A stretch of DNA of 64,000 bases from Flavobacteriales bacterium (lineage in GTDB: Bacteria > Bacteroidota > Bacteroidia > NS11-12g > UBA9320): positions 62,001-126,000 of the forward strand of contig JACJZT010000005.1 of assembly GCA_020635455.1 (NCBI GenBank). The letters run 5' to 3'. The translations under genes were made by a program, and so were the position numbers. Within the stretch, counting starts at the first letter, position 1. Each line of letters starts with the position of its first letter. Of the stretch, positions 18,616 to 28,279 are shown piece after piece. The notes beneath the pieces were generated by a model. That model saw only the letters and a list, made by a program, of their open reading frames with translations. It was not told where the DNA came from and made no database searches.

Positions 18616-21063
18616 TTAGGCGCCTTTGGCCGGTGTTTGTTTATTTCTTCCGAAAATCAGGGAACCGATCCCAAGGATCAATAAAACATACATTCCTGCA
18701 TTGCTCGCAAGGGCCAGGCTGGAACTCAACTCGTAATTTTCGGGCTCGAACCTGAATTCTATGCTGTGCTTTCCTTCCGGTAATTTCATGCCCCTCAGGA
18801 TATAATTACATCTGAAATGCGGTACTTTATTATTGTCGATGTACGCATTCCAGCCTTTCTTTTCGTTGTAATAAATTTCGGAAAATACCGCAAGCCGGGG
18901 ATGCGATGCCTGATAGGAATATTTTAATACATCGGGATGATACGATTCGAGTTTTATATAATCCAATGAATCTTTCACAATGGACAAGCCTTTAACCTGA
19001 GATTCAAATCTTTTATCAATTAGGGTGGTTTTTTTAGGATCTATCTTACCAAGTTCCTGAATTTCCTGATCCGAGTTCTCCATCATTTTATACTCATCTA
19101 CAAACCAAGCATTGCCGCAGGCCTCCGGATTCGGCTGAGAAAATAAGGTTCCGGTTTCCTGATCTCTAACTATGTAGTACTTCACATTTAACATGTTCGC
19201 AATGTCCATATCGTTTTTGGTAATATGCCATTCGATCACTTCCTGATATCTTCTGAGTTTAGCGGCATGGTAACCACCGATCGAATGATGAAAATACGAT
19301 GCTTTGGCACTGTTAAAAGCACTTTCTGAAGCGTCAAAAACCCTGTAATAACTCGTGTCTTTCATGATCTCAAGATTCGCAGCAGATGGTTCAAAGTTGC
19401 CGGCATAGGTTTTTTCTTTTTCCCAACTCTTATTATTCAAATACCTGCGGTCAACAGACCACAGATCAACAAGAACTAAAACGCCAATGATCAGCATAAT
19501 GTGCATTGGCTTTAATTTTTCCTTGAGGTAGTACCAGAAAGCAGCAAAACCTGCGGCAATAAAAAACAGGGAACGAAGGGCATCCATTCTAAGGTATTTT
19601 GCTCTGTCTTCGATGGCTTCTGCAGGTATTTCCTTGGCATCACCCAGTTCGGCACCACCTGAATACAACACCATAAGCAAACAAAATCCTCCGGTGAGGT
19701 ACAAACTGTATTTAAGTGCCTTTCGGACCTGATCTTTATTGGCATTTTGCTTTAGAAGCTCCGACAAGGAAATAACCGCGTAAATGGCAACGGCGATCTG
19801 CCCGATCACCAGCGACATGTTAACCGAACGGAATTTATTATAGAAAGGCAGATAATGAAACAGAAACCCATTGAACCACATCATGTTCTTACCCATGGAT
19901 AACATCAGGGAAACCACAAGTGCTGCCAGCCACCACCATTTTGAAGGACTTTTACTGTAAAAGATCCCTGCAAAAAATAAAAATAAGACCAATGCCCCGA
20001 AATAAACCGGACCCGAAGTGAAAGGTAAGGAGCCCCAATAGGCCCACGGGTTGATCTTCTGACTTAAAATCTGTTGAGCCTGTTGCGCCTGCTGTGGGTT
20101 CGAACTTTGAGTCATTTGCTGCAAAAGCTTTTTGGTTTTGTCTCCGCTTCCCAACTCGGTTCCGCTTCCTCCACCGGCAAAATTGGGTATCAAAATGGTT
20201 GGCAGGTCCTCCCAGCCCTGACTCCAGTCGAAGGCATATTCCAGATCAAGACCCGAACTTTGGGTTGTTTTTTTCTTTGCATCTGGGGTAATGGTAAGCT
20301 CAGACTTGCCCCTTATGGTTTCGGCTGCATACTGTTGAGTGAGGATCAGTGAAACGCTGTTGGTCCCCATTCCGATCAGGGATGCTGCGGCAAAGATTCC
20401 AAGTGCCATGAACAAATTTTTGAAAGTACTGTTTTTGTAAGCCAGATACATTTCGGATAAGCTCCACATTCCGATAATTAATCCCAGGTAGTAGGTTATC
20501 TGAAAGTGGTTGGCCTGCATTTGCAGGGCCATTCCGGCTGAGGCAAGTGCTGCGCCGATCAGCCATTTTTGCTTTAGCAATAAATTAAACCCTGCCAGAA
20601 ACAAAGGTGCATAGGCTATGGCGTATAATTTCGTGTTGTGACCGGCCTCAAGCAAGATAAGGTTATAACTTGAAAAGGCATAGGCAATGGCTCCGATCGC
20701 AGATATCCAGGGATTTACACCAAAGGTGAGCAAGAGGATAAAACTGAAGATCATAGCACTGAACAGCGTATTTGCAGGATGCTTGATCAACGTTATTTTT
20801 CTCAAAAAACTCGCATAATTATTCGGGGGCTCATACGAGATCTGATAGGAAGGCATTCCTCCAAACATTGAGTTGGTCCACAGAGGGCCTTTACCCTCCT
20901 TTTCCTTATAATCGGCAATTTCTTTGGAAGCACCGGTGTATTGCTGGATATCACCTTGTTTTATGACCTTTCCGTCGAAGGCAGGTGCCATATACAGATA
21001 GGTAAGTAAGGCGAAAAACAGTACAGGCAGGATATATTCCAGATAGGGTTTAACAGTTTTCAT
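18616..21063 (-). CDS. YfhO-family polytopic membrane protein
   Basis: An 815-residue membrane protein. The N-terminal two-thirds contain roughly a dozen hydrophobic spans. The first extracytoplasmic loop carries KQGDIQQYTG and FGGMPSYQIS, both typical of YfhO/GT-C-like glycosyltransferase-related proteins, which often transfer sugars from lipid carriers. Residues about 560-790 form a soluble domain, followed by one C-terminal span. Some family members modify teichoic acids with sugars, but the substrate here is unknown. A canonical promoter lies upstream and delta' follows 9 nt downstream. Confidence 0.82.
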   Translation of the reverse strand: MKTVKPYLEYILPVLFFALLTYLYMAPAFDGKVIKQGDIQQYTGASKEIADYKEKEGKGPLWTNSMFGGMPSYQISYEPPNNYASFLRKITLIKHPANTLFSAMIFSFILLLTFGVNPWISAIGAIAYAFSSYNLILLEAGHNTKLYAIAYAPLFLAGFNLLLKQKWLIGAALASAGMALQMQANHFQITYYLGLIIGMWSLSEMYLAYKNSTFKNLFMALGIFAAASLIGMGTNSVSLILTQQYAAETIRGKSELTITPDAKKKTTQSSGLDLEYAFDWSQGWEDLPTILIPNFAGGGSGTELGSGDKTKKLLQQMTQSSNPQQAQQAQQILSQKINPWAYWGSLPFTSGPVYFGALVLFLFFAGIFYSKSPSKWWWLAALVVSLMLSMGKNMMWFNGFLFHYLPFYNKFRSVNMSLVIGQIAVAIYAVISLSELLKQNANKDQVRKALKYSLYLTGGFCLLMVLYSGGAELGDAKEIPAEAIEDRAKYLRMDALRSLFFIAAGFAAFWYYLKEKLKPMHIMLIIGVLVLVDLWSVDRRYLNNKSWEKEKTYAGNFEPSAANLEIMKDTSYYRVFDASESAFNSAKASYFHHSIGGYHAAKLRRYQEVIEWHITKNDMDIANMLNVKYYIVRDQETGTLFSQPNPEACGNAWFVDEYKMMENSDQEIQELGKIDPKKTTLIDKRFESQVKGLSIVKDSLDYIKLESYHPDVLKYSYQASHPRLAVFSEIYYNEKKGWNAYIDNNKVPHFRCNYILRGMKLPEGKHSIEFRFEPENYELSSSLALASNAGMYVLLILGIGSLIFGRNKQTPAKGA

Positions 21064-21081
21064 ATTATTTTATCAGAGGCA

Positions 21082-21112
21082 CAAACATATACTAAATGAA
21101 GACAAAGCACAA
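21082..21112 (-). promoter_or_regulatory. Promoter of the YfhO-holB unit
   Basis: On the minus strand TTG (21110-21112), then 20 nt, then TATGTTTG (21082-21089). This fits the Bacteroidota consensus TTG-N17-23-TAnnTTTG exactly. It lies 18 nt upstream of the ATG at 21063. Confidence 0.6.
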
Positions 21113-21211
21113 AAGCATTAATGCACGAAATTGTTCACCAAATTATTGTATTATGTGCAAAAGAGGTTAAAAATAATTCGTTCATTTTTAACTGAAATAA
21201 AAACCTTGCTT

Positions 21212-21219
21212 TATCTTCG
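21212..21219 (+). promoter_or_regulatory. Candidate glutamine synthetase promoter -7 element
   Basis: TATCTTCG, one mismatch from TAnnTTTG, 17 nt upstream of the ATG at 21237. No TTG is present at the usual upstream distance. Confidence 0.3.
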
Positions 21220-21236
21220 CAGCACTATATTATTCT

Positions 21237-23408
21237 ATGCGTTCACAAGCTATTCAAACTGCACTTTCAAGAAATATATTAAAAGTAAAAACGGATGTTT
21301 CCGACATCCCATCCCTATACGGCTCTTATGTATTTGGACAGGAAGCCATGAAGGAATATTTGAAAAAAGATGCTTTTAAAGCCGTTCAGGATGCTATAAA
21401 AAAAGGCACAACCATTCAAAGGGATATTGCCGAAGCCGTTGCCGAAGGTATGAAAGCCTGGGCTCTCGACAAGGGAGCAACCTCGTTTACTCATTGGTTT
21501 CAGCCACTTACCGGACTTACAGCCGAAAAACACGATTCTTTTTATGAAGTATGGGACGGAAAGGCCATTGCGAATTTTTCAGCCGGTTCTTTGGTACAAC
21601 AAGAACCCGACGCATCGAGTTTGCCGAGCGGTGGATTGAGAAACACCTTTGAGGCAAGGGGTTATACTGCATGGGACCCATCTTCTCCGGCATTTATCAT
21701 GGAAAAATCGTCCGGTAAAACCCTGTGCATCCCTACCATTTTTGTTTCTTATCACGGTGAAGCTCTCGATTATAAAGCCCCATTATTAAAAACCATGGCA
21801 CTTTTGAGTAAGGCAGCTACCGATGTATGCCAGTATTTCGATAAAAAAGTGAAACATGTAGGTGCCAGTCTGGGTATTGAACAGGAATATTTTTTGATCG
21901 ACAAGGCCCTTCACGATGCCCGACCCGACTTGTTGATGACCGGCCGTACGGTTTTTGGTCATGCTTCTTCAAAGGGCCAGCAAATGGATGACCACTATTT
22001 TGGCGCCATACCTGCAAGGGTTTTTAATTTCATGTACGATCTTGAGCTTGAATCCATGAAGCTTGGAATTCCCTTAAGAACACGACATAATGAAGTTGCA
22101 CCCGGCCAATACGAATGTGCTCCTATGTTTGAGGAGATCAATCTGGCTGTGGATCACAATCAGCTGCTGATGGACCTTATGGAAGAGATCGGCAGAAAAC
22201 ACGGTTTTAAAACGATACTTCACGAAAAACCATTTGCCGGAATAAACGGTTCCGGAAAGCATAACAACTGGAGCCTGATCACCGATACCGGGGTCAACCT
22301 TCTTTCACCTGGAACCAATCCTGAAGACAATTTGCAGTTCCTCACCTTTTTTATTCTGGCCATTAAGGCTTTCAAAGAAGGTTCTTCACTCCTTAGGGCA
22401 AGCATTGCCAGTGCAGGTAATGACCATCGTCTTGGAGCCAACGAAGCACCACCGGCCATAATGTCGGCATTTATTGGAAGTTCGCTTACCAAATTGCTAA
22501 AGGATTTTGAATCCAATAAACTGAATACCGCCAAAAACAGTGATAAAAAAGTCATAAATGTACACAACCTGCCTGACATTCAGGTTGACAATACCGACCG
22601 AAACCGAACCTCTCCTTTTGCATTCACAGGTAACAAATTTGAGTTCAGAGCAGTGGGTTCCAGTGAAAACTGCGGGCGTCCGATGATCGTTCTCAATGCT
22701 GCCATGGCAGATCAGCTTATCAATTTCAAAAAGGAAGTTGATGCCCTGGTATCTAAAAAAACCGGACTAAACGACGCAATTACCAAGGTTCTTAAATCCT
22801 ATTTGAAAAGCTGTCAGGATGTTTTATTTGAAGGAAACGGATACAGTGAAGAGTGGGCAAAGGAAGCCGAGAAACGCGGACTGGAAAACATCAAAAACTC
22901 CGTAGATGCCTTCGAGTCGTATCTCAGTAAAACCGCAGAGCAGATCTTTGTAAAGAACGGTATCTTCACCAGAGAAGAACTGCATGCCCGTTATGAGATC
23001 AAGCTTGAAACCTATATCAAGAAAATACAAATTGAAGGCAGGATCATGGACGAACTGGTTCATACACATATTCTTCCTTCGGCTTTGTCATACAAACAAC
23101 GACTTGCCGATACCATAAATTCTATGCAGGCTGCCGGAATGACCAAAGACGAAACTTCAGGAACACTTGATGTTTTGAAAAAAGTCACTCATCATACTAC
23201 CGGTTTAAAAAATACGGTCGACAAAATGGTGGAAGCCCGAAAAAAGGCCAACGATCTATCCGATACCCGAAAAAAAGCTCAGGCATACTGCAACGATGTT
23301 AAGTCCTATTTTGATGAGATCAGAAAGCATGTAGATAAACTGGAATACCTTATCGATGATGATCTCTGGAAATTGCCAAAATACAGGGAGTTGCTTTTTA
23401 TTCGATAA
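21237..23408 (+). CDS. glnN: Type III glutamine synthetase
   Basis: A 723-residue enzyme that makes glutamine from glutamate, ammonia and ATP. Length and motifs fit GSIII rather than the roughly 450-residue type I enzyme. Visible are GASLGIEQEYFLID (metal-binding glutamates), RTRHNEVAPGQYECAP, GINGSGKHNNWSL (ATP/glutamate site) and FRAVGSSENCGRPM near the end of the catalytic domain. The C-terminal part (about 580-723) is helical, as in other GSIII enzymes, and forms part of the dodecamer. GSIII is the usual glutamine synthetase of Bacteroidota. It is on its own, divergent from YfhO and convergent with the DUF2520 gene (11-nt gap). Confidence 0.95.
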   Translation: MRSQAIQTALSRNILKVKTDVSDIPSLYGSYVFGQEAMKEYLKKDAFKAVQDAIKKGTTIQRDIAEAVAEGMKAWALDKGATSFTHWFQPLTGLTAEKHDSFYEVWDGKAIANFSAGSLVQQEPDASSLPSGGLRNTFEARGYTAWDPSSPAFIMEKSSGKTLCIPTIFVSYHGEALDYKAPLLKTMALLSKAATDVCQYFDKKVKHVGASLGIEQEYFLIDKALHDARPDLLMTGRTVFGHASSKGQQMDDHYFGAIPARVFNFMYDLELESMKLGIPLRTRHNEVAPGQYECAPMFEEINLAVDHNQLLMDLMEEIGRKHGFKTILHEKPFAGINGSGKHNNWSLITDTGVNLLSPGTNPEDNLQFLTFFILAIKAFKEGSSLLRASIASAGNDHRLGANEAPPAIMSAFIGSSLTKLLKDFESNKLNTAKNSDKKVINVHNLPDIQVDNTDRNRTSPFAFTGNKFEFRAVGSSENCGRPMIVLNAAMADQLINFKKEVDALVSKKTGLNDAITKVLKSYLKSCQDVLFEGNGYSEEWAKEAEKRGLENIKNSVDAFESYLSKTAEQIFVKNGIFTREELHARYEIKLETYIKKIQIEGRIMDELVHTHILPSALSYKQRLADTINSMQAAGMTKDETSGTLDVLKKVTHHTTGLKNTVDKMVEARKKANDLSDTRKKAQAYCNDVKSYFDEIRKHVDKLEYLIDDDLWKLPKYRELLFIR

Positions 23409-23419
23409 TCAGGCAATCC

Positions 23420-24199
23420 TTACATTCGATTTTCGAGATCCGGGTTGATGTCTTTTGACATCAATTTGTAAAGGTCGCTCAACTGAGAATTGGACCTTAA
23501 GAGTTCAAGATGTTTGTTGAGTGTATCCATATCTTTTCGAACCGCCGGACCTGTCTGATTTTTTGACGGGGATCCCTCAAAGGCCTTATTTACCGTTTCC
23601 ATTGCCAGTGGTCTCAGATATCGAAATGGAAGCCCATGTTCATCCATTATCTTTTCGGCTTGTGTTAGCAAATGATTGTTAAAATTGTTTACGATCACTG
23701 CCGCAAGATGCATAAAAAGTCTTTTTTCAGAATTTAACTCCACTACCTCGTTCGAGATCACCTCAGCCAGTTCACGAATTCTTTCCAGAACTTCCTTATC
23801 TGTTGATTCAATGAACACAGGGATCTTAAAGAAGTCGGGCTTTCGTTCCATTGTAAAAGTTTGCAACGGATAAAACACACCGCAGGGTTGATAATGATCC
23901 GATATGGCATTAAGATCACAGCTTCCTGCAGAGTGCATCACAACCGGCCCTTTAACTTTTATTTGCTGAACCGTTTCTCGGATGGCCTTATCAGGAAGAG
24001 CCAGGAACACAAAATCGGAATCGGAAAATAACTTGTCTACAGAACTGTGATAAAAGGCAGCATAGGTCTTTGCCAATGCCTGTCCGGTTTGCTCATTCCT
24101 GCTTATGACCTGATGGATCTGATGGCCTGCCAGGTCGAATGCTCCGGCAAGATTCCAGGCCAGGTTACCCGATCCGATAAAGGTAATTTTAGCTTTCAC
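23420..24199 (-). CDS. DUF2520 / Rossmann-like NAD(P)-binding protein
   Basis: A 259-residue protein if translated from the GTG at 24199, which puts the beta strand KITFIGSGNLAWNLAGAF next to the start. The frame runs back to a TTG at 24232, but that would overlap ccmF by 44 nt rather than 11. The N-terminal half has a dinucleotide-binding GxGNxAxxL loop and VFLALPDKAIRE, as in pyrroline-5-carboxylate reductase-like proteins. The C-terminal DUF2520 half contains HLAAVIVNNFNNHLL and ends with helical sequence. The natural substrate is unknown. It overlaps the end of ccmF on the same strand and so appears to be the last gene of that unit. Confidence 0.8.
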   Translation of the reverse strand: MKAKITFIGSGNLAWNLAGAFDLAGHQIHQVISRNEQTGQALAKTYAAFYHSSVDKLFSDSDFVFLALPDKAIRETVQQIKVKGPVVMHSAGSCDLNAISDHYQPCGVFYPLQTFTMERKPDFFKIPVFIESTDKEVLERIRELAEVISNEVVELNSEKRLFMHLAAVIVNNFNNHLLTQAEKIMDEHGLPFRYLRPLAMETVNKAFEGSPSKNQTGPAVRKDMDTLNKHLELLRSNSQLSDLYKLMSKDINPDLENRM

Positions 24200-26744
24200 G
24201 ACTTCTTCGATAATCCTTTGTCCGGCGAACAATGGAGATCACGAATCCAATTACCATGAGAATTACGCCTCCCCACAAAAAATTAATGTAAGGAAAAACG
24301 ATGGCTTTCATTATAATAAAGTCTCTTACGGGAGGCCTTTCTGCAATGTCAAGATAGGCTGAAACTCCCTGGCCATTGGATTTAATGTAAAACTGTGCTT
24401 TTATCCCTGCCTCATTATTCACGTCTTCTATGGTGTAATACGACTGATCGGTAATGGCAAAAATTGGTTTAAGGCGAAATGTTTTTTGTCCGGCAAGTAT
24501 CTTAAGATTTGCAGCCCACATCTGGTGATTCAGTCTAAGGTCTTCAGGTCGGGCGTTTTTATCAATGCTTTCAAAAACTATTGCTCCGTTAGAGCATTTC
24601 ACCGTATCCCCAATTTCTACCGAAAAGGGTTTAGGTTCCTCCCATGGTTCGTTCATTTGCTTTTCCCTATCCGGTATATTGCTTACATAGGTATAAACAT
24701 CGTGAGTGAGATAATGCCTGGTATCGGGATTGGAATTCAACTGGTTGTTGCTGATCTGGGCATTGGGCTCAAGCACAAATTCTTCATTGTTTCCTATTCC
24801 TTTATAAGAAACTTTATAAAAGGTATTGGGCTCAATAAAGGTATCACCTGTATAGGTAACCAGATAATCTTTCATCCTCAGGGTATCGCCCTTGAGTAAA
24901 AGAATATTTTCCCTTTTGCCCTTATCGTCCATGGCGCTTCCAAAATCAACGGTCTCATTAATGGAAATGACTTCTTTCTTTGCACTCGAAACAAGTATAC
25001 CTACCAGCATAAACCCGAAACCAATGTGTGCGATGGAAGCACCTGCAAGGTTTATTTTCCCTTTTAGTACTTCAAAAAAATAGGCGAAGTTGGCCACTAC
25101 GGCATACACTCCGGAGATCAACAATACAAGATAGGCGGGTTTGTAAATTTCGAACAAAAACATGGCACCCAGTGACAGAACAACGGAAATGGCAAAGGTC
25201 TTGAGTATGTGAATGAGAACTTTGGACGTTTTGGTGGTCTTATATTTAAAATACTGAGTAACGGCAACTAAAAGAGCAATTAAAATAGCAATGGGCAACT
25301 GGAACTTATTATAATAGGCAATGGCATCTGTCGGGGGTGCGATCTTTGTGCCGAACAATTTATTGATTACCGGAAAACTGGTTACCAGGGTAACCTGAAA
25401 TGCAGAAAGCAACAGAAGCAAACTCCCTACAAACATCCATAATTCCCTGCTTTTGAAACTTTCCTCCGTTTTGCTGACCGGGAATGTTTTGTACAATTGT
25501 TGAACAAACAAAACGGTGATGCTAACAAAAATTGCAATGTCTATCCATTTGAGGATAAGAAATGCCGTTTCATTTTTGGTAACGATCCCCAAAATAATGT
25601 TAAGTAGGAAGAAGGTCCAGTATATAAGGTTCATCCATATTTTATGTGCTTTTTTATGCAGGATGGCAAATAAGGGTAAGGCATAAAAAATAAACATGAA
25701 CATCATGAGCTGTCCGCTCAATCCAAGGTCGGTAAAGGAATGTACGCTGGTATCGCCCAAAATACCGCTACGGGTTAGAAAAGTAGCATATAAAACCAAA
25801 AGAAAGGAAGCAATGCTAAGGATGTAAGTCAGGATAATGCTGGTTCCGGTGCTTTTATAGATCAGCATTAAATGCAGGGTGGTAATGAGAAGCAACCATG
25901 GAACCAGAGATGCATTCTCAACCGGGTCCCAGGCCCAGTACCCTCCGAATGAAAGAGACTCATAAGCCCAGAATCCGCCCATTATTATTCCTGTTCCCAA
26001 AACCATTACCGAGATGAGGGTCCAGGGCAAGGCAGGTTTCAACCACTCTTTGTATTTGCGGGTCCACAAACCTGAAACTGCAAAGGCAAATGGAATGATA
26101 CTGCTGGCGAAGCCAAGGAATAAAGTTGGAGGATGGATCACCATCCAGTAATTTTGTAAAAGCGGGTTTAATCCTCTTCCGTCCGTAATGCTTTCAAGAT
26201 AGTCCGGTGTTCGGAATATGGGTGCCTGCAAGGCCATTTTTTCACGTAGCAAATTAAACGGACTGCTTCCAATGGTGTAAACTTCTCCCAGATCAATACC
26301 TAAAAGCATGCTTGACAAAACTACCTGAGTGAGACAAATGATTGACAAAACAGGGGATTCCCATTTTTTTACCGTATAAACAAAAACGATCCCGATGAGT
26401 GCATTCCAGAACAACCAGAGCAAAAAGCTGCCTTCCTGTCCTTCCCAGAAACAGGACAACATATAATACCAGGGCAAGTTTCTGGAGCTGTGCTGCCAGG
26501 CGTACTGATATTCGAAATAATGACCATAAATAATGGTAAACAAGGTTATGAATACTCCGGTTACCGCAAAGGTGTGGATCCAGAAAGAAACCCTTGCCGA
26601 CTTTCGCCATAGCGGTTCCTTGCGGCTGACGGACAAGAAATAGGCAATGCTTCCAAAAATGGCGGTACAAAAGGCCAGAACCACCAAAAAATGCCCAAGG
26701 TTCCCTAAAAATAAATTTTCTCCCTGATATACGACCTCTTTCAT
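24189..26744 (-). CDS. ccmF: Cytochrome c maturation protein CcmF
   Basis: An 851-residue member of the haem-handling CcmF/CcsA superfamily, longer than the roughly 650 residues of the E. coli protein because of a C-terminal extension. It has about 15 membrane spans. The tryptophan-rich haem-binding WWD-type motif is seen near residues 262-275 as GGYWAWDPVENASLVPW, preceded by YWMVIHPPTLFLGF, which holds a conserved membrane histidine. It takes haem from holo-CcmE and attaches it to the CXXCH cysteines of apocytochromes at the outer face of the inner membrane. The ATG overlaps the ccmE stop as ATGA, and the DUF2520 gene overlaps its end. Confidence 0.92.
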   Translation of the reverse strand: MKEVVYQGENLFLGNLGHFLVVLAFCTAIFGSIAYFLSVSRKEPLWRKSARVSFWIHTFAVTGVFITLFTIIYGHYFEYQYAWQHSSRNLPWYYMLSCFWEGQEGSFLLWLFWNALIGIVFVYTVKKWESPVLSIICLTQVVLSSMLLGIDLGEVYTIGSSPFNLLREKMALQAPIFRTPDYLESITDGRGLNPLLQNYWMVIHPPTLFLGFASSIIPFAFAVSGLWTRKYKEWLKPALPWTLISVMVLGTGIIMGGFWAYESLSFGGYWAWDPVENASLVPWLLLITTLHLMLIYKSTGTSIILTYILSIASFLLVLYATFLTRSGILGDTSVHSFTDLGLSGQLMMFMFIFYALPLFAILHKKAHKIWMNLIYWTFFLLNIILGIVTKNETAFLILKWIDIAIFVSITVLFVQQLYKTFPVSKTEESFKSRELWMFVGSLLLLLSAFQVTLVTSFPVINKLFGTKIAPPTDAIAYYNKFQLPIAILIALLVAVTQYFKYKTTKTSKVLIHILKTFAISVVLSLGAMFLFEIYKPAYLVLLISGVYAVVANFAYFFEVLKGKINLAGASIAHIGFGFMLVGILVSSAKKEVISINETVDFGSAMDDKGKRENILLLKGDTLRMKDYLVTYTGDTFIEPNTFYKVSYKGIGNNEEFVLEPNAQISNNQLNSNPDTRHYLTHDVYTYVSNIPDREKQMNEPWEEPKPFSVEIGDTVKCSNGAIVFESIDKNARPEDLRLNHQMWAANLKILAGQKTFRLKPIFAITDQSYYTIEDVNNEAGIKAQFYIKSNGQGVSAYLDIAERPPVRDFIIMKAIVFPYINFLWGGVILMVIGFVISIVRRTKDYRRSRES

Positions 26745-27130
26745 TCGGTAGCCATTTCTGCCTCATATTTTGAAGGGCATTTCAGCAAGATCTTACTTGC
26801 GATGAAATCATCGCCCGAGTCGTTGAATTTTCCGATCACAACCACCTTGTCCGAGCGGTCAAAGTCGGTTGGCTTGGGCTCGCTGTAAATAACCTTAGCT
26901 TCATTTCCCAGCGAATCGGTCAGGTAAAACTCAAACCTGTTGGCATCCAGCAAAGGATTGTAAACCATAGGTTTGCTCTTAACCAGCTTACCTACGATGT
27001 GATATTCTTTACCTCGGTTATTGCGGGCTGTACCAAAATCGGTATAAGTACTGCTATCTCCGTAAGCGCCTGCAAAAATTGCAATGACTATGGAAATTAC
27101 GATCAATATAATAATGTTTATGGTCTTCAT
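26741..27130 (-). CDS. ccmE: Haem chaperone CcmE, CxxxY variant
   Basis: A 129-residue periplasmic haem chaperone anchored by an N-terminal span (about 3-22, ITIIIL-like IILIVISIVIAIFAG). The soluble part is the expected OB-fold (VGKLVKSKPMVYN, KVIYSEPKPTDFD, KVVVIGKFND). The usual haem-binding HxxxY motif is replaced by CxxxY: C118 in LLKCPSKYEAE with Y122. Natural CcmE proteins with Cys at this position are known from some archaea and sulfate reducers and go with Ccm systems lacking CcmH/CcmG. It is 25 nt downstream of ccmD and overlaps ccmF by ATGA. Confidence 0.88.
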   Translation of the reverse strand: MKTINIIILIVISIVIAIFAGAYGDSSTYTDFGTARNNRGKEYHIVGKLVKSKPMVYNPLLDANRFEFYLTDSLGNEAKVIYSEPKPTDFDRSDKVVVIGKFNDSGDDFIASKILLKCPSKYEAEMATE

Positions 27131-27155
27131 TCTTTTTACTTCTTAAAAAGTAAAT

Positions 27156-27386
27156 TCAATCTTTGGATCCTTTCTTATCAAACTTATCACGGAGTTCTTT
27201 TTCCGTTCTTTTAAGCCGCCTGTCAAGGAGGATAAGATACGTTACGATCCCGGTGAAAATGATGGAGATCACTGCTACGACAACGTATATTTTACCATTC
27301 GAATAAAAAAGGTTTTCTTTGGTTTGTGCAAAGGTCTGGCCGGTCAATAGGGTCAGTGACAAACTTAATAATGATCTAATCTTCAT
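27156..27386 (-). CDS. ccmD: CcmD-family small membrane protein
   Basis: A 76-residue protein with a signal-like N-terminus (SLLSLSLTLLTGQTFAQ), then one membrane span (about 30-54, YVVVAVISIIFTGIVTYLIL) and a basic tail DRRLKRTEKELRDKF. Position between ccmC and ccmE, size and topology fit CcmD, which helps release haem-loaded CcmE from the exporter. It overlaps the ccmC end by 11 nt. Confidence 0.75.
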   Translation of the reverse strand: MKIRSLLSLSLTLLTGQTFAQTKENLFYSNGKIYVVVAVISIIFTGIVTYLILLDRRLKRTEKELRDKFDKKGSKD

Positions 27387-28053
27387 CAGATTCTAGTTTT
27401 AGAGTTATGTATTTATTTCGTATTTGCAGACTGGTGATCCACCAACCCATCAGGATCCAGCCTAAAACGGCCGGATAAAAGGTCATTCTAAGATTGTTGT
27501 TGAGGGGATACTGGTTGAAACCTACGGTATCTCCACTCCCGGGATGCATGGAGTTAGCGGCCATTTTAGGAAGTATCCAGGCAAATACCAGGAACAGTGG
27601 AAAAGCCATTATGCTGTACACAGATGATAATCGCGCCCTTTTGCCGGGATCTTCCACCGAATTTCTCAGGATCAGATACGCCAGGTACATCAACTCCCCT
27701 ATTGCTGCTCCATTCAGTTTATAATCATCGGTCCACCAGTCGCCCCAGCTAAACCTGGCCCAGAACGACCCTGTTGCAAGCCCCATTAAACCGAATAAAA
27801 CGGCTACTTCGGCACTTCTCGATGCTATTATATCGTATTTGATCTTATTGGTTCTCAGATACAAAATGCTGTTGATACACGAGATAAAAAGCAAGCTGAT
27901 CATTGTAAACCACATTGGAACATGAAAATTCAGATTTCGGACCGTTTCATCAAGGAAAAGAAGGTTGTTCGGATTAATGAACAACAATCCTCCGATTATT
28001 GAATACAATACCAAAACAAAAGCAACTATTTTCCACCAGTTTGAATACAGCAA
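27376..28053 (-). CDS. ccmC: Haem exporter protein CcmC / CcsA-like
   Basis: A 225-residue six-span membrane protein of the CcmC/CcsA haem-handling family. The tryptophan motif is FSWGDWWTDDYKLNGAA (normally WGxWWxWDxR), flanked by two spans carrying conserved histidines (for example NFHVPMWFT). It delivers haem to CcmE. Translation must start at the TTG at 28053, because an in-frame stop occurs just upstream and no ATG intervenes. A TAnnTTTG element lies 16 nt upstream. It begins the ccm unit; ccmA and ccmB are not adjacent. Confidence 0.88.
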   Translation of the reverse strand: MLYSNWWKIVAFVLVLYSIIGGLLFINPNNLLFLDETVRNLNFHVPMWFTMISLLFISCINSILYLRTNKIKYDIIASRSAEVAVLFGLMGLATGSFWARFSWGDWWTDDYKLNGAAIGELMYLAYLILRNSVEDPGKRARLSSVYSIMAFPLFLVFAWILPKMAANSMHPGSGDTVGFNQYPLNNNLRMTFYPAVLGWILMGWWITSLQIRNKYITLKLESDED

Positions 28054-28069
28054 GACGAAAAAATTTGCG

Positions 28070-28077
28070 CAAATTTA
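28070..28077 (-). promoter_or_regulatory. Candidate promoter -7 element of the ccm unit
   Basis: On the minus strand this reads TAAATTTG, an exact TAnnTTTG match, 16 nt before the TTG start of ccmC. A TTG lies 25 nt upstream, slightly beyond the usual 17-23 nt. Confidence 0.45.
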
Positions 28078-28279
28078 GTCTAAAATTATGGCATTAACCG
28101 TTCAAAAACATCATTAAATCGCAATTCCTTAAAATGATCTGAAACCGGTTCCAAAGAATGCTTCCTTATCTGAAAACCACAAAAATTTGACACTGAAAAA
28201 ACTTAAATTTTTCGAAAAGCCTGATAAAATGACATTCAGGACATCCATAACTAGGTAAATGTTTTTAATATTGTAGAGT

